NCBI GenBank assembly: GCA_024762675.1
Contig: JANTGZ010000012.1
Location: 1 to 38,102, forward strand
Reading direction: 5' to 3'
DNA from: Thermodesulfobacteriota bacterium
Lineage (GTDB): Bacteria > Desulfobacterota > Anaeroferrophillalia > Anaeroferrophillales > Tharpellaceae
Length of the DNA: 38,102 nucleotides
Position 1 is the stretch's first letter. Every line of letters starts with the position of its first letter. The translations under genes were made by a program, and so were the position numbers. Under the pieces are notes generated by a model. That model saw nothing but the letters and a program-made list of their open reading frames with translations, searched no databases and was not told the DNA's origin. Below are positions 9,488 through 17,611 of this stretch, in pieces.

Positions 9488-12400
9488 ATGACTGAAGAGA
9501 GAGAACCAACAAATTCCCCTTTTGCACTACTGGAAAACCTCGACGAAGATGAAAAGTACTTTTTACAGATAACCGCGCTTTTGGACAGCAACACCCCGCG
9601 CCAGGAGCTCTTTCGCATAATGAAAGCTCTGCAGCAGGTCCCAGGGATTTATCGAAAGTGGGATGCTGAAAAAGCTGCCAACCAGCTGCGCAAACTCCGG
9701 CAACTGGAATTGATCGACAATCATAACCGTTGCCACCATCAAATATGTGAAGTGGTTGCCCGCCGGCCGATTGACCGCAGATCTCTGGATCTCTGCCGAC
9801 AACTGATCCGCTCCTCCTTTATAGACAACCACTCTCCGGCAACCGAGACTCGTGAACTGTGCGCCCGCACTTTAAGAAACTTTCGCCTGGCCCTCTTCAG
9901 CCACGACCTTGATGCCTTGCAAAAATATCTGCCGATCTTTTATCGCGCAGCTTATAACCCGCGTTTTCGACATCCCTATGCGGCCCTGACCCTCTACCCT
10001 TTTGACCAGCAATGGTTTCTTGAACTACCCCTGCCTCTACAGTTTACGGCGCTTGACGACTGCATTACCCATTCGCTTGAAGATCTGGTTGCCACCCCTG
10101 AACTTGATAAATTTATCGCCAAGCACTACCCTGCGGAAAAACCCGGCAGCCGGCCCTTTGTTCTGCTTTATGCCCATAAACTTCTCCTTAGCGGCCGACT
10201 CACCGAACTTGAGAAACTCTACAACCAACACGACCAGCTCTTCTTCGGCAGCGGATTCAAAGGTGCAATAGCCTCACTCAAGGGTGATTTCGACCAAGCT
10301 AACCATTGGTTTAAAGCTGATCTGGAGCAGGCCCGCAGCGTCAACTCTGAAGGTATCGCCTGCTTTGATGCACCCATCGCTTTCTTCTACATTCTCACTT
10401 TGGGTCATACCCAAACCGCGGCAGTTTGGGAAGAAGCAGCAAAAACCCTGCGCACCGGGGAACAGCAGTTCGCTTACAACCCTTTCACCAGAGATCTTTT
10501 TCGCCTGGCTGACACCCTTCTCAAGCTTTTCCGGGGCCTGGTGGTTGAAGCGCGAGAAAGTTTTAGCGCTCTCGAACAAAGGCCCGACAATTCGATTTTC
10601 ACCCTGCTCACTGCTTTGACCTCCTACTGGCTCACTGGGGAGATAGGTGATGACGAACGCCGAAAGCTTGAAATTTCTGCAAAGAGTTCACAAAACTCCT
10701 TTCCCTGGGTCTCTATTGAAAGCGCCCAGTTACTGGCCCTGACCAAATTTCAAAAAAACAACCAGGCTGTAAACTATGAGGAGGTATCACCTCTGCCCGA
10801 ACAAAAAGGAGACCTCAAACCTCTAAGCCCGGCTATTACCATTGAACCTGCCTGGCGGCGCACTTTAGACGCCCTCAAACAACTTACCCCGAACAGTTTT
10901 ATCCCGAAAATACCTGAAAAGCAGGATTCCGCCTTACGACTTGCATGGTTTGTCAATATCAGTCAACCAGGCATCCTTAACCTGACTCCAAAAATCCAAA
11001 AACACAACCCCGACAACTCATGGAGCCCGGGCCGCAACCTCGCTCTAAACCGCATCTACGAAGGCGATAATTTCCCTTTTTTCACGCCCCAAGATCAACG
11101 TATCTGCAAAGCCCTGCTGCGCCAACCCGACGAGAAAGGAGAGAGCTATACCTTTGACCAGAAAAAAGCCCTGCCCGCCCTGGCTGAGCACCCGTATCTT
11201 TTTCTCAATGGACACCCTGAAATTCCCGTTGTCTTAAGTCCGGGACAGGCCGCCATAATCATAGACAGAAAACCGGAAAATGACACTTTTTCAATTCAAC
11301 TTTATCCCGATCTTGAAAACCGGGATATCTTTGTTATTGCTGAATCTCCAACTCGCTTCACCTTCTACCACAATATCAATGAGTTGAGGGAGGTAGCTAA
11401 ACTTCTCGGCCCCAAAGGACTGTCCCTGCCTAATGAAGCCGAAAGCGAGATTCTTGAAACTTTGCGGCCGCTGGCCGCCATCCTGCCAATTTTTACAAAT
11501 CTTGAACCTGGCCTGGGAAAATCCGACCGGGAAACCGTTGAAACAGACCTCTTTTTACAAATATTCCCATCCGGCAATGGTCTACGTTTTGATCTTCGGG
11601 TCAAACCCTTGGGCCCTTTAGGCCCCCACTTAAAGCCGGGAGAGGGGAAAAAGCATCTTTTCGTAACCATTGAACAGCAACCCCGCTTTGCAAGCCGTAA
11701 TCTTGCTCTCGAAAATACGCGGCGCCAAAAATTTTTGCAGGCCTGTCCCGGCCTGACAAAGAACAATCACCATTCAAGTTGGCAGGTCAATGAACTCGAG
11801 GAGTGTTTGCAGATTCTTTCCGAGATTCAGGAATTCCAAAACAATGAGATGAATAAGCAATCATCAGAACCATCAGAGGAGTGGCTCATCTGTGAATGGC
11901 CGGTTGGAAAAAAGATCAGCCTGAAGAATCGCACCCCAGCTTCGGCATTCAAGTTCAACATTCAACCACACCGAGAGTGGTTCAAGATCGAAGGCGAGCT
12001 GAAGGTCGATGAAGGTGAAATCATAGGTCTTGCTGATCTGCTTAAAACCGCCAAGGAGGGACCAGGTCGTTTTTTACCCTTAGCCGACAACCAATTCATC
12101 ACCCTGACCGAAGACCTACGCCGACGCCTGCATGAATTAAATTTTTATCTCAGTGATGAAGATGGTGAGTTAATAATTCATAAGGCCGCAATCAACAACA
12201 TTGCTGAGCTTATGGAAGGTCTGCCAGAGGTTGAGTACAGCTGCACTTGGCAAGAGCAACTGACTCGCTTCAAAGAAGCTGGAAACTTTACACCAGAACT
12301 CCCCAAGACCTTGAAAACCGAGCTTAGGAATTACCAAATTGAGGGCTTTTCCTGGCTCTCCCGACTTGCTCATTTAGGTTTTGGGGCTTGTCTTGCCGAT

Positions 12401-13702
12401 GATATGGGGCTCGGCAAAACCGTCCAGACCCTGACCCTGATCATCGCCCGCGCCGAAGCCGGCCCGGTTTTGGTGGTGGCGCCAACTTCTGTCTGTACCA
12501 ACTGGCTCGAAGAGTGTCGACGATTTGCCCCAGCCCTAAACCCTATCCTTTTTGGCGGCCCGGATCGCCGGCAACTTATAAACAAGCTAAAACCTTACGA
12601 TCTTTTGATATCCAGCTACACCATGCTACAACAGGAACAGGAACTCTTTGCCAGCAAAGAGTGGGAAATAATCGTTCTCGATGAGGCCCAGGCAATTAAA
12701 AACATGAATACCAAGCGTTCACGGGCGGCCATGAGCTTAAAAGGCAAGTTTCGCCTGATCACCACCGGCACGCCCATGGAAAACCACCTGGGTGAACTCT
12801 GGAATCTCTTTAACTTTATAAACCCCGGACTACTGGGATCTCTCGAACAATTTAACCAACGTTTCGCTTTGCCCATTGAACAGGAAAAAGACGATGAAGC
12901 CCGCCAACACCTGCGAAAAATCATTAGACCCTACATCCTTCGACGCAATAAAAGTCAGGTTTTAAAAGAACTTCCACCTCGCACCGAAATCCTTCTCCCG
13001 GTCGAGATGACTATCGAAGAGCGCAACTTTTACGAAGCCGTTCGGCGTCAGGCAATTTCCCGTTTAGAGGAGGTGACCGAGCAAAAAGAGACCGGTAAAC
13101 AATCTTCAATCCAGGTCTTAGCTGAACTAACCAGGCTGCGCCTGGCCGCCTGCAATCCGCGTCTGCTAGTCCCGGGGAGCGATATCGAGAGTGCCAAACT
13201 GAAACATTTCGGCCGGATCATTGATGACCTTCTGGCCAACGGGCACCAGGCCCTGGTCTTCAGCCAATTTGTCAAGCATCTTGACCTGATCCGCAAATAT
13301 CTCAATGGAAAAAACATCGATTATTGCTATCTCGATGGTTCAACCCCTAAAATGAGACGCCAATCCGAAATCAACGCCTTCCAAAACGGCCAAGCCGACC
13401 TTTTTCTGATCAGCTTGAAAGCCGGCGGCCTCGGCCTCAACCTGACCGCCGCCGACTATGTTCTTCATCTCGATCCCTGGTGGAATCCGGCAATCGAAGA
13501 CCAGGCTTCAGATCGCGCCCACCGCATCGGCCAAACCCGCCCCGTCACAGTCTATCGCCTCATAAGTCAACAAACCATCGAAGAGAAAATTGTCCGCCTG
13601 CATCTGGAAAAACGCAACCTCGCCGACCAGATTCTCTCCGCCAGCGACCAGAGCGCCCGTTTCTCAACCAGGGAACTTTTACAACTTATTAAAGAAAGGT
13701 AG
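9488..13702 (+). CDS. SNF2-type DEAD/DEAH helicase with a large uncharacterised N-terminal region
   Basis: LRNYQIEGFSWLSRLAHLGFGACLADDMGLGKTVQTL, IVLDEAQAIKN, TGTPMENHLGELW, LISLKAGGLGLNLTAADYVLHLDPWWNPAIEDQASDRAHRIGQ. Confidence 0.94.
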   Translation: MTEEREPTNSPFALLENLDEDEKYFLQITALLDSNTPRQELFRIMKALQQVPGIYRKWDAEKAANQLRKLRQLELIDNHNRCHHQICEVVARRPIDRRSLDLCRQLIRSSFIDNHSPATETRELCARTLRNFRLALFSHDLDALQKYLPIFYRAAYNPRFRHPYAALTLYPFDQQWFLELPLPLQFTALDDCITHSLEDLVATPELDKFIAKHYPAEKPGSRPFVLLYAHKLLLSGRLTELEKLYNQHDQLFFGSGFKGAIASLKGDFDQANHWFKADLEQARSVNSEGIACFDAPIAFFYILTLGHTQTAAVWEEAAKTLRTGEQQFAYNPFTRDLFRLADTLLKLFRGLVVEARESFSALEQRPDNSIFTLLTALTSYWLTGEIGDDERRKLEISAKSSQNSFPWVSIESAQLLALTKFQKNNQAVNYEEVSPLPEQKGDLKPLSPAITIEPAWRRTLDALKQLTPNSFIPKIPEKQDSALRLAWFVNISQPGILNLTPKIQKHNPDNSWSPGRNLALNRIYEGDNFPFFTPQDQRICKALLRQPDEKGESYTFDQKKALPALAEHPYLFLNGHPEIPVVLSPGQAAIIIDRKPENDTFSIQLYPDLENRDIFVIAESPTRFTFYHNINELREVAKLLGPKGLSLPNEAESEILETLRPLAAILPIFTNLEPGLGKSDRETVETDLFLQIFPSGNGLRFDLRVKPLGPLGPHLKPGEGKKHLFVTIEQQPRFASRNLALENTRRQKFLQACPGLTKNNHHSSWQVNELEECLQILSEIQEFQNNEMNKQSSEPSEEWLICEWPVGKKISLKNRTPASAFKFNIQPHREWFKIEGELKVDEGEIIGLADLLKTAKEGPGRFLPLADNQFITLTEDLRRRLHELNFYLSDEDGELIIHKAAINNIAELMEGLPEVEYSCTWQEQLTRFKEAGNFTPELPKTLKTELRNYQIEGFSWLSRLAHLGFGACLADDMGLGKTVQTLTLIIARAEAGPVLVVAPTSVCTNWLEECRRFAPALNPILFGGPDRRQLINKLKPYDLLISSYTMLQQEQELFASKEWEIIVLDEAQAIKNMNTKRSRAAMSLKGKFRLITTGTPMENHLGELWNLFNFINPGLLGSLEQFNQRFALPIEQEKDDEARQHLRKIIRPYILRRNKSQVLKELPPRTEILLPVEMTIEERNFYEAVRRQAISRLEEVTEQKETGKQSSIQVLAELTRLRLAACNPRLLVPGSDIESAKLKHFGRIIDDLLANGHQALVFSQFVKHLDLIRKYLNGKNIDYCYLDGSTPKMRRQSEINAFQNGQADLFLISLKAGGLGLNLTAADYVLHLDPWWNPAIEDQASDRAHRIGQTRPVTVYRLISQQTIEEKIVRLHLEKRNLADQILSASDQSARFSTRELLQLIKER

Positions 13703-13708
13703 AAATTT

Positions 13709-13732
13709 CAGTGGGCAGTGGGCAGTGGGCAG
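13709..13732 (+). repeat. Heptad tandem repeat AGTGGGC x3
   Basis: AGTGGGC at 13710, 13717, 13724, starting 8 nt after the helicase stop codon. Confidence 0.9.
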
Positions 13733-13764
13733 GAGAAAACCACTGCGGCTGACTGATGGTCAAG

Positions 13765-13800
13765 TAAAAAAGGCCCGGTAAAAATTTCACCGGGCCTTTT
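13765..13800. terminator. Intrinsic terminator, probably bidirectional
   Basis: AAAAAAGGCCCGGT ... ACCGGGCCTTTT. Confidence 0.85.
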
Positions 13801-13830
13801 AATCAATCTTGCACCCCCCTGCCGACAGGC

Positions 13831-13919
13831 GGGGACATTGCTCCAAGACAGGGTGCAGCCCGAGATGATTTGAGCTGCGCTGTGAGCGAAGCGAGGAAGT
13901 ACTCTTGGGGTGTGTCCCC
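13831..13919. repeat. Nested inverted-repeat intergenic element
   Basis: GGGGACA (13831-13837)/TGTCCCC (13913-13919), CCAAGA (13843-13848)/TCTTGG (13903-13908), and an inner GCAGC/GCTGC pair. Confidence 0.7.
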
Positions 13920-13973
13920 CTCGAAGAGAGCGAAGCAAATTAACAAACTGCTCTCTTTAACTTGACAATAATA

Positions 13974-15800
13974 TCAATAATAACACCAGATAGACTGGTA
14001 ATCTTCTACGTTCTCCCCGATTGCCGCCAATCTCTCAAGATAGTCGAGAATCGGTACATCCCGGGCCACATAGGGTGCCGGAGCAACTCGAACAATACCA
14101 TCCTCCCAGGGGAAAAATTCATAGATTCTCGACCCGTCAGCCGCCAGCCCGATCATGTGGCGCTGACGGGTTGAACGGATATAACCTTTACCCTGTCCCG
14201 GAACATTAAAAACCGCTTCGTCGGTGCGCTCAATGCCGGGAGAGAGCCGGGCTTCTTCGGTCTGTTCTTGCAGGAGACGGGCGATGGGCACCCGATAGCC
14301 TGCAGTCTCCTCTTTACCCTTAGTGTTGAAAGTGTAATAGGGGTCGATACCAATTTGCCGCAAACGACGACGTAAAAAGGCGGCCTCAAAACGGCGGGAG
14401 ACAAAAAAAGTATAAACCAATTGATTATAGACCCCGATACCCTGACGCCTGAGCCGATCAACCGCCACCGCCACCTCGGGGGTTAATTCATAAGTGTGCT
14501 CAATATGAGTAACAACAGCAATCTCCCGCTGACCCGGCCGGCGCAGGCCTCCTAAAAAGGCCGCCAGTCGATCGGTAATCCGCATCGGCATGGTCACCAG
14601 AGTCCGGGTTCCAATACGGATACGCTCAACAGTAGGAATAGCCGCAACCATACCCAATATGCGTTCAAAAGAGTCGTCATTCATAGCCAGTGGGTCGCCA
14701 CCGGTTATCAATACTTCACGAATCGCCGGGTGTTCGGCAATCCACCTCACTGCCGCTTCTATCTTTTTCGGAGAAGCCAGAGCATCAGCTGCCATAGCAT
14801 CTTCAATTTCCCAATTGCGTTGGCAATAAACACAGATCTGGGGACAGGTATTGAAGGGTTTGAAAATACAGATTGAGGGGTAACGCCGGGTAATCAGATC
14901 GATCGGTGAAGTATCCTCTTCCAGCATAAAATCGAGGCCGGAAAAATCACCTTGCTCACATCGTGAATTAACTACCTGCTCGACATATTCCGGCGGAGGC
15001 AGTACCTGAGCCCGGACTGCCGCATCCCGCCGAGCCTCAAGATCTTCATCATCCATCAAAGATAGGTAGTGAGGTGTCACCCCAAAAGGAAGGTGATGAC
15101 ATCGCGCCCGTGCGACAGCCTCAACTTCATCCACTTTAAGATCTACCAGTTTAAGCAAGGTATCGGAATCCTGGACAATATGCTGAATTTGCCAGCTCCA
15201 GTCATGCCATTGAGCATCGCTTATTCCAAAATATTTTTTTATACGCTCCCGGCGCAGATGTCGACGGGCAACGGCTTCAGCTTTCAGACCATCACTGTAG
15301 CGCGACATAAAACTCTCAACCCGTCGCACCATAACATCAAGTTGCCGGGAACGCAGAAGTGCTGCCTGACGCCCTTGAAGATAATTTTCACCGTGATCAT
15401 CTTTGATAACAGCAGCATACTCGATCTTACTCCCGCACACCCCTTTAAACAAAAAGATGAGCTCAGCATAAAAGGCGGGCTGCAAATCTTTCCGGTTGAC
15501 CTCACGAACTATATCAAAAAGAGCCTCCACGACACTGAAACCAGTCTTCTCTTCAGAATGAGTTGAAAAGACCGTACGCAATATGGAGGCACAAAGACCT
15601 ACCCGACGCGACTGTCCGGATATATCGGAAGCCAAACGATCCAGTGCTTCCCCCTCAAGCTCATCAAGCAGTAAAAATAGATCTCGACGCCATTTTTCCA
15701 GACTTTCAGAGCTATTGTCACACAAAGTAAAAAGGCCCGGAACCACATCCCTCAATCCGGAAATATTAAAAGACTCCTGCAATACTCCCCCACCAACCAT
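13974..15800 (-). CDS. KamA family radical SAM protein (lysine 2,3-aminomutase-like) with N-terminal extension
   Basis: FNTCPQICVYCQRNW (CxxxCxxC), EVLITGGDPLAMND, FNVPGQGKGYIR resembling the PLP-lysine PGGGGK loop; about 190 aa precede the KamA-like start. Confidence 0.88.
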   Translation of the reverse strand: MVGGGVLQESFNISGLRDVVPGLFTLCDNSSESLEKWRRDLFLLLDELEGEALDRLASDISGQSRRVGLCASILRTVFSTHSEEKTGFSVVEALFDIVREVNRKDLQPAFYAELIFLFKGVCGSKIEYAAVIKDDHGENYLQGRQAALLRSRQLDVMVRRVESFMSRYSDGLKAEAVARRHLRRERIKKYFGISDAQWHDWSWQIQHIVQDSDTLLKLVDLKVDEVEAVARARCHHLPFGVTPHYLSLMDDEDLEARRDAAVRAQVLPPPEYVEQVVNSRCEQGDFSGLDFMLEEDTSPIDLITRRYPSICIFKPFNTCPQICVYCQRNWEIEDAMAADALASPKKIEAAVRWIAEHPAIREVLITGGDPLAMNDDSFERILGMVAAIPTVERIRIGTRTLVTMPMRITDRLAAFLGGLRRPGQREIAVVTHIEHTYELTPEVAVAVDRLRRQGIGVYNQLVYTFFVSRRFEAAFLRRRLRQIGIDPYYTFNTKGKEETAGYRVPIARLLQEQTEEARLSPGIERTDEAVFNVPGQGKGYIRSTRQRHMIGLAADGSRIYEFFPWEDGIVRVAPAPYVARDVPILDYLERLAAIGENVEDYQSIWCYY

Positions 15801-15899
15801 TAAATTTGATAATATTGAAATACAAAGCGCACATCCCCCCTACACTACAACAAGTAGCTAATTTTGTGAAGTAAAAACTGCCAGTTGGACAAAAACTGA

Positions 15900-15928
15900 T
15901 TGACAAATTGTGACATTTCATTGTAAAT
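15900..15928 (+). promoter_or_regulatory. Candidate promoter for tRNA-Gly
   Basis: TTGACA 15900-15905 followed by TGTAAA/GTAAAT at 16-17 nt spacing. Confidence 0.45.
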
Positions 15929-15950
15929 GGCGCGATCATAAATTCTAAAC

Positions 15951-16026
15951 GCGGGATTAACTCAGCTGGTAGAGTGTCAGCTTCCCAAGCTGAAAGTCGC
16001 GGGTTCGAATCCCGTATCCCGCTCCA
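15951..16026 (+). tRNA. tRNA-Gly (anticodon CCC), CCA encoded
   Basis: GCGGGAT acceptor pairs with ATCCCGC; anticodon arm TCAGC-TTCCCAA-GCTGA; T arm CGGGTTCGAATCCCG; ends TCCA. Confidence 0.95.
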
Positions 16027-16028
16027 GA

Positions 16029-16070
16029 AAAATAAAAAGGAGATCCAAATTTGGATCTCCTTTTTATTTT
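16029..16070. terminator. Terminator after tRNA-Gly: perfect 42-bp palindrome
   Basis: AAAATAAAAAGGAGATCCAAA|TTTGGATCTCCTTTTTATTTT. Confidence 0.85.
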
Positions 16071-16179
16071 CTTATGAGTGCATCATTTACAAGACCTCGC
16101 CGCCCCTGCCCTCTGACCACCTGCCGGAAAATTCCTGCCGACTTACAGCGCTGCAATATTTCATCAACAAACAAGCGAA

Positions 16180-16195
16180 TGGCACACAGGTTGCA
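16180..16195 (+). promoter_or_regulatory. sigma54 (-24/-12) promoter for the flagellar operon
   Basis: TGGCAC-ACAGG-TTGCA with exact GG-N10-GC spacing, 116 bp upstream of flgB. Confidence 0.88.
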
Positions 16196-16310
16196 TATCA
16201 ACCTTGCAGAGTATAGACAAAAGTTACCATACAGACCGGAAAACATACAACAATACAAGGAATTCCGGCCCCAACCAAGCGATCAGTTCAAGAGATGGAG
16301 TGTCAAATCC

Positions 16311-16730
16311 ATGACAATCAACAGCCTTTTTGACAGCACCAGTGACTTGCTGGTCAAAACTGCCCAGCTTCGTTCACAAAAAGCTGAAGTCATCGCCGGC
16401 AATATCGCCAATCTCGACACCCCCGGCTACAAGGCCAGGACTTTCAAGTTCGCTGATCAACTGCGCGAAGCTTCCGAGATTTCGAAAAGTTCGCTAGGTA
16501 TGACGACAACCAATGCTAATCATTTTGGGCGCCTGAGCACCGTCAACTCCATACAGGGCCGTGTCATGATCAAAACCAAACCCTTGGGCGGACTTGACAA
16601 CAACTCGGTCAACCTTGACCAGGAGATGGCCGACCAGGCCATCAACAATGGCGCTTACGCCCGAGCTATGCAGATGCTCAAAAGCAAGATGTCGATCCTG
16701 AAAAACGCCATCGTTGAAGGAGGTAAATAA
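16311..16730 (+). CDS. flgB: Flagellar basal body rod protein FlgB
   Basis: LFDSTSDLLVKTAQLRSQKAEVIAGNIANLDTPGYKARTFKF; start at ATG 16311 rather than the longer ORF. Confidence 0.95.
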   Translation: MTINSLFDSTSDLLVKTAQLRSQKAEVIAGNIANLDTPGYKARTFKFADQLREASEISKSSLGMTTTNANHFGRLSTVNSIQGRVMIKTKPLGGLDNNSVNLDQEMADQAINNGAYARAMQMLKSKMSILKNAIVEGGK

Positions 16731-16732
16731 GC

Positions 16733-17176
16733 ATGGGTTTTGACAGTATGGTGCAGGTCAGCGCGGGCGGCATGTCGGCCCAGCGCTTCAGACTTAATGT
16801 TATCGCCAGCAATCTGGCCAACCAGAACACAACCAGAACCCCGGAAGGAGGCCCCTACCGCCGCCGGGATGTCGTTTTTCAGGCAACTCCACCAAAACCG
16901 GAAGAAAAAACCGGGGGCGGCCCGGCAACAAATTCGGGAAATCCAACCATGTCGGTACAGGTGGTTGATGTCATCACCGACCCTTCACCGCTGGTCATGA
17001 AGTACGAGCCCGACCATCCCGATGCCAATTCAGATGGTTATGTAGCGTACCCTAACATTAATACCTTTGAGGAGATGGTCAATATGCTCTCAGCGACCCG
17101 CAGTTACGAAGCTAATGCGACCATCATGAAGAATGCCAAAGAGATGGCTGATAAAACCATAGATCTGTTGAAATAG
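16733..17176 (+). CDS. flgC: Flagellar basal body rod protein FlgC
   Basis: SAQRFRLNVIASNLANQNTTRTPEGGPYRRRDVVF ... ATRSYEANATIMKNAKEMADKTIDLL. Confidence 0.96.
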   Translation: MGFDSMVQVSAGGMSAQRFRLNVIASNLANQNTTRTPEGGPYRRRDVVFQATPPKPEEKTGGGPATNSGNPTMSVQVVDVITDPSPLVMKYEPDHPDANSDGYVAYPNINTFEEMVNMLSATRSYEANATIMKNAKEMADKTIDLLK

Positions 17177-17224
17177 AGTAAAAAAGAACGAACAACCTTA
17201 AAAAAATATAAGTGAGCAAAGATT

Positions 17225-17554
17225 ATGAAAATTGCGGCTGCCACCACCAACCCGTTTGCCAGCCATCTTCTTGAGCTACAGCGACTATCTCGTGAGGCGC
17301 AGGCAGTCTCCCCACCGACGACCGGAAGTTCGAATGCAAGCTTTGCCGGAACCTTGAACCAGGCCCTGGAACAGGTCAGCAATATACAACAGCAAGCCGA
17401 TCAAAAGATCACGGCCGTCACCACCGGACAATCCCAGGACACCCTGGGCGCCGTTGTCGCCCTGCAGCGGGCTGATCTCTCAATGCAACTTCTGGCCCAA
17501 GTCCGCAACAAAGCCTTAAAAGCCTATGAAGAGATCATCAAAATGCCGGTATAA
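17225..17554 (+). CDS. fliE: Flagellar hook-basal body complex protein FliE
   Basis: SFAGTLNQALEQVSNIQQQAD ... VALQRADLSMQLLAQVRNKALKAYEEIIKMPV. Confidence 0.95.
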   Translation: MKIAAATTNPFASHLLELQRLSREAQAVSPPTTGSSNASFAGTLNQALEQVSNIQQQADQKITAVTTGQSQDTLGAVVALQRADLSMQLLAQVRNKALKAYEEIIKMPV

Positions 17555-17557
17555 CCT

Positions 17558-17578
17558 AGTGATCAGTCTCCAGTGATC
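17558..17578 (+). repeat. Heptad repeat AGTGATC|AGTCTCC|AGTGATC in the fliE-fliF gap
   Basis: Period 7, starting 3 nt after the fliE stop. Confidence 0.8.
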
Positions 17579-17611
17579 ATCGTTCGTTATTTATAATTCA
17601 AGGAAAGTCTC

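Noticed and set aside
11365-11766. 133-aa antisense ORF within the SNF2 gene
   Set aside because: Arg/Ser-rich shadow ORF without independent support.
8385-13702. dgt plus SNF2 gene as a confirmed defence system
   Set aside because: The dGTPase is of the housekeeping HD type, coupled to citrate synthase; no nuclease, methylase or other defence genes nearby. Kept only as a weak hypothesis.
15069-15566. 165-aa plus-strand ORF opposite the KamA-family gene
   Set aside because: Opposite strand of a well-supported radical SAM gene; no domain signal.
15951-16310. tRNA-Gly as an integration site for a mobile island
   Set aside because: No integrase and no direct repeat of the tRNA 3' end found; the flanking 42-bp palindrome is adequately explained as a terminator.
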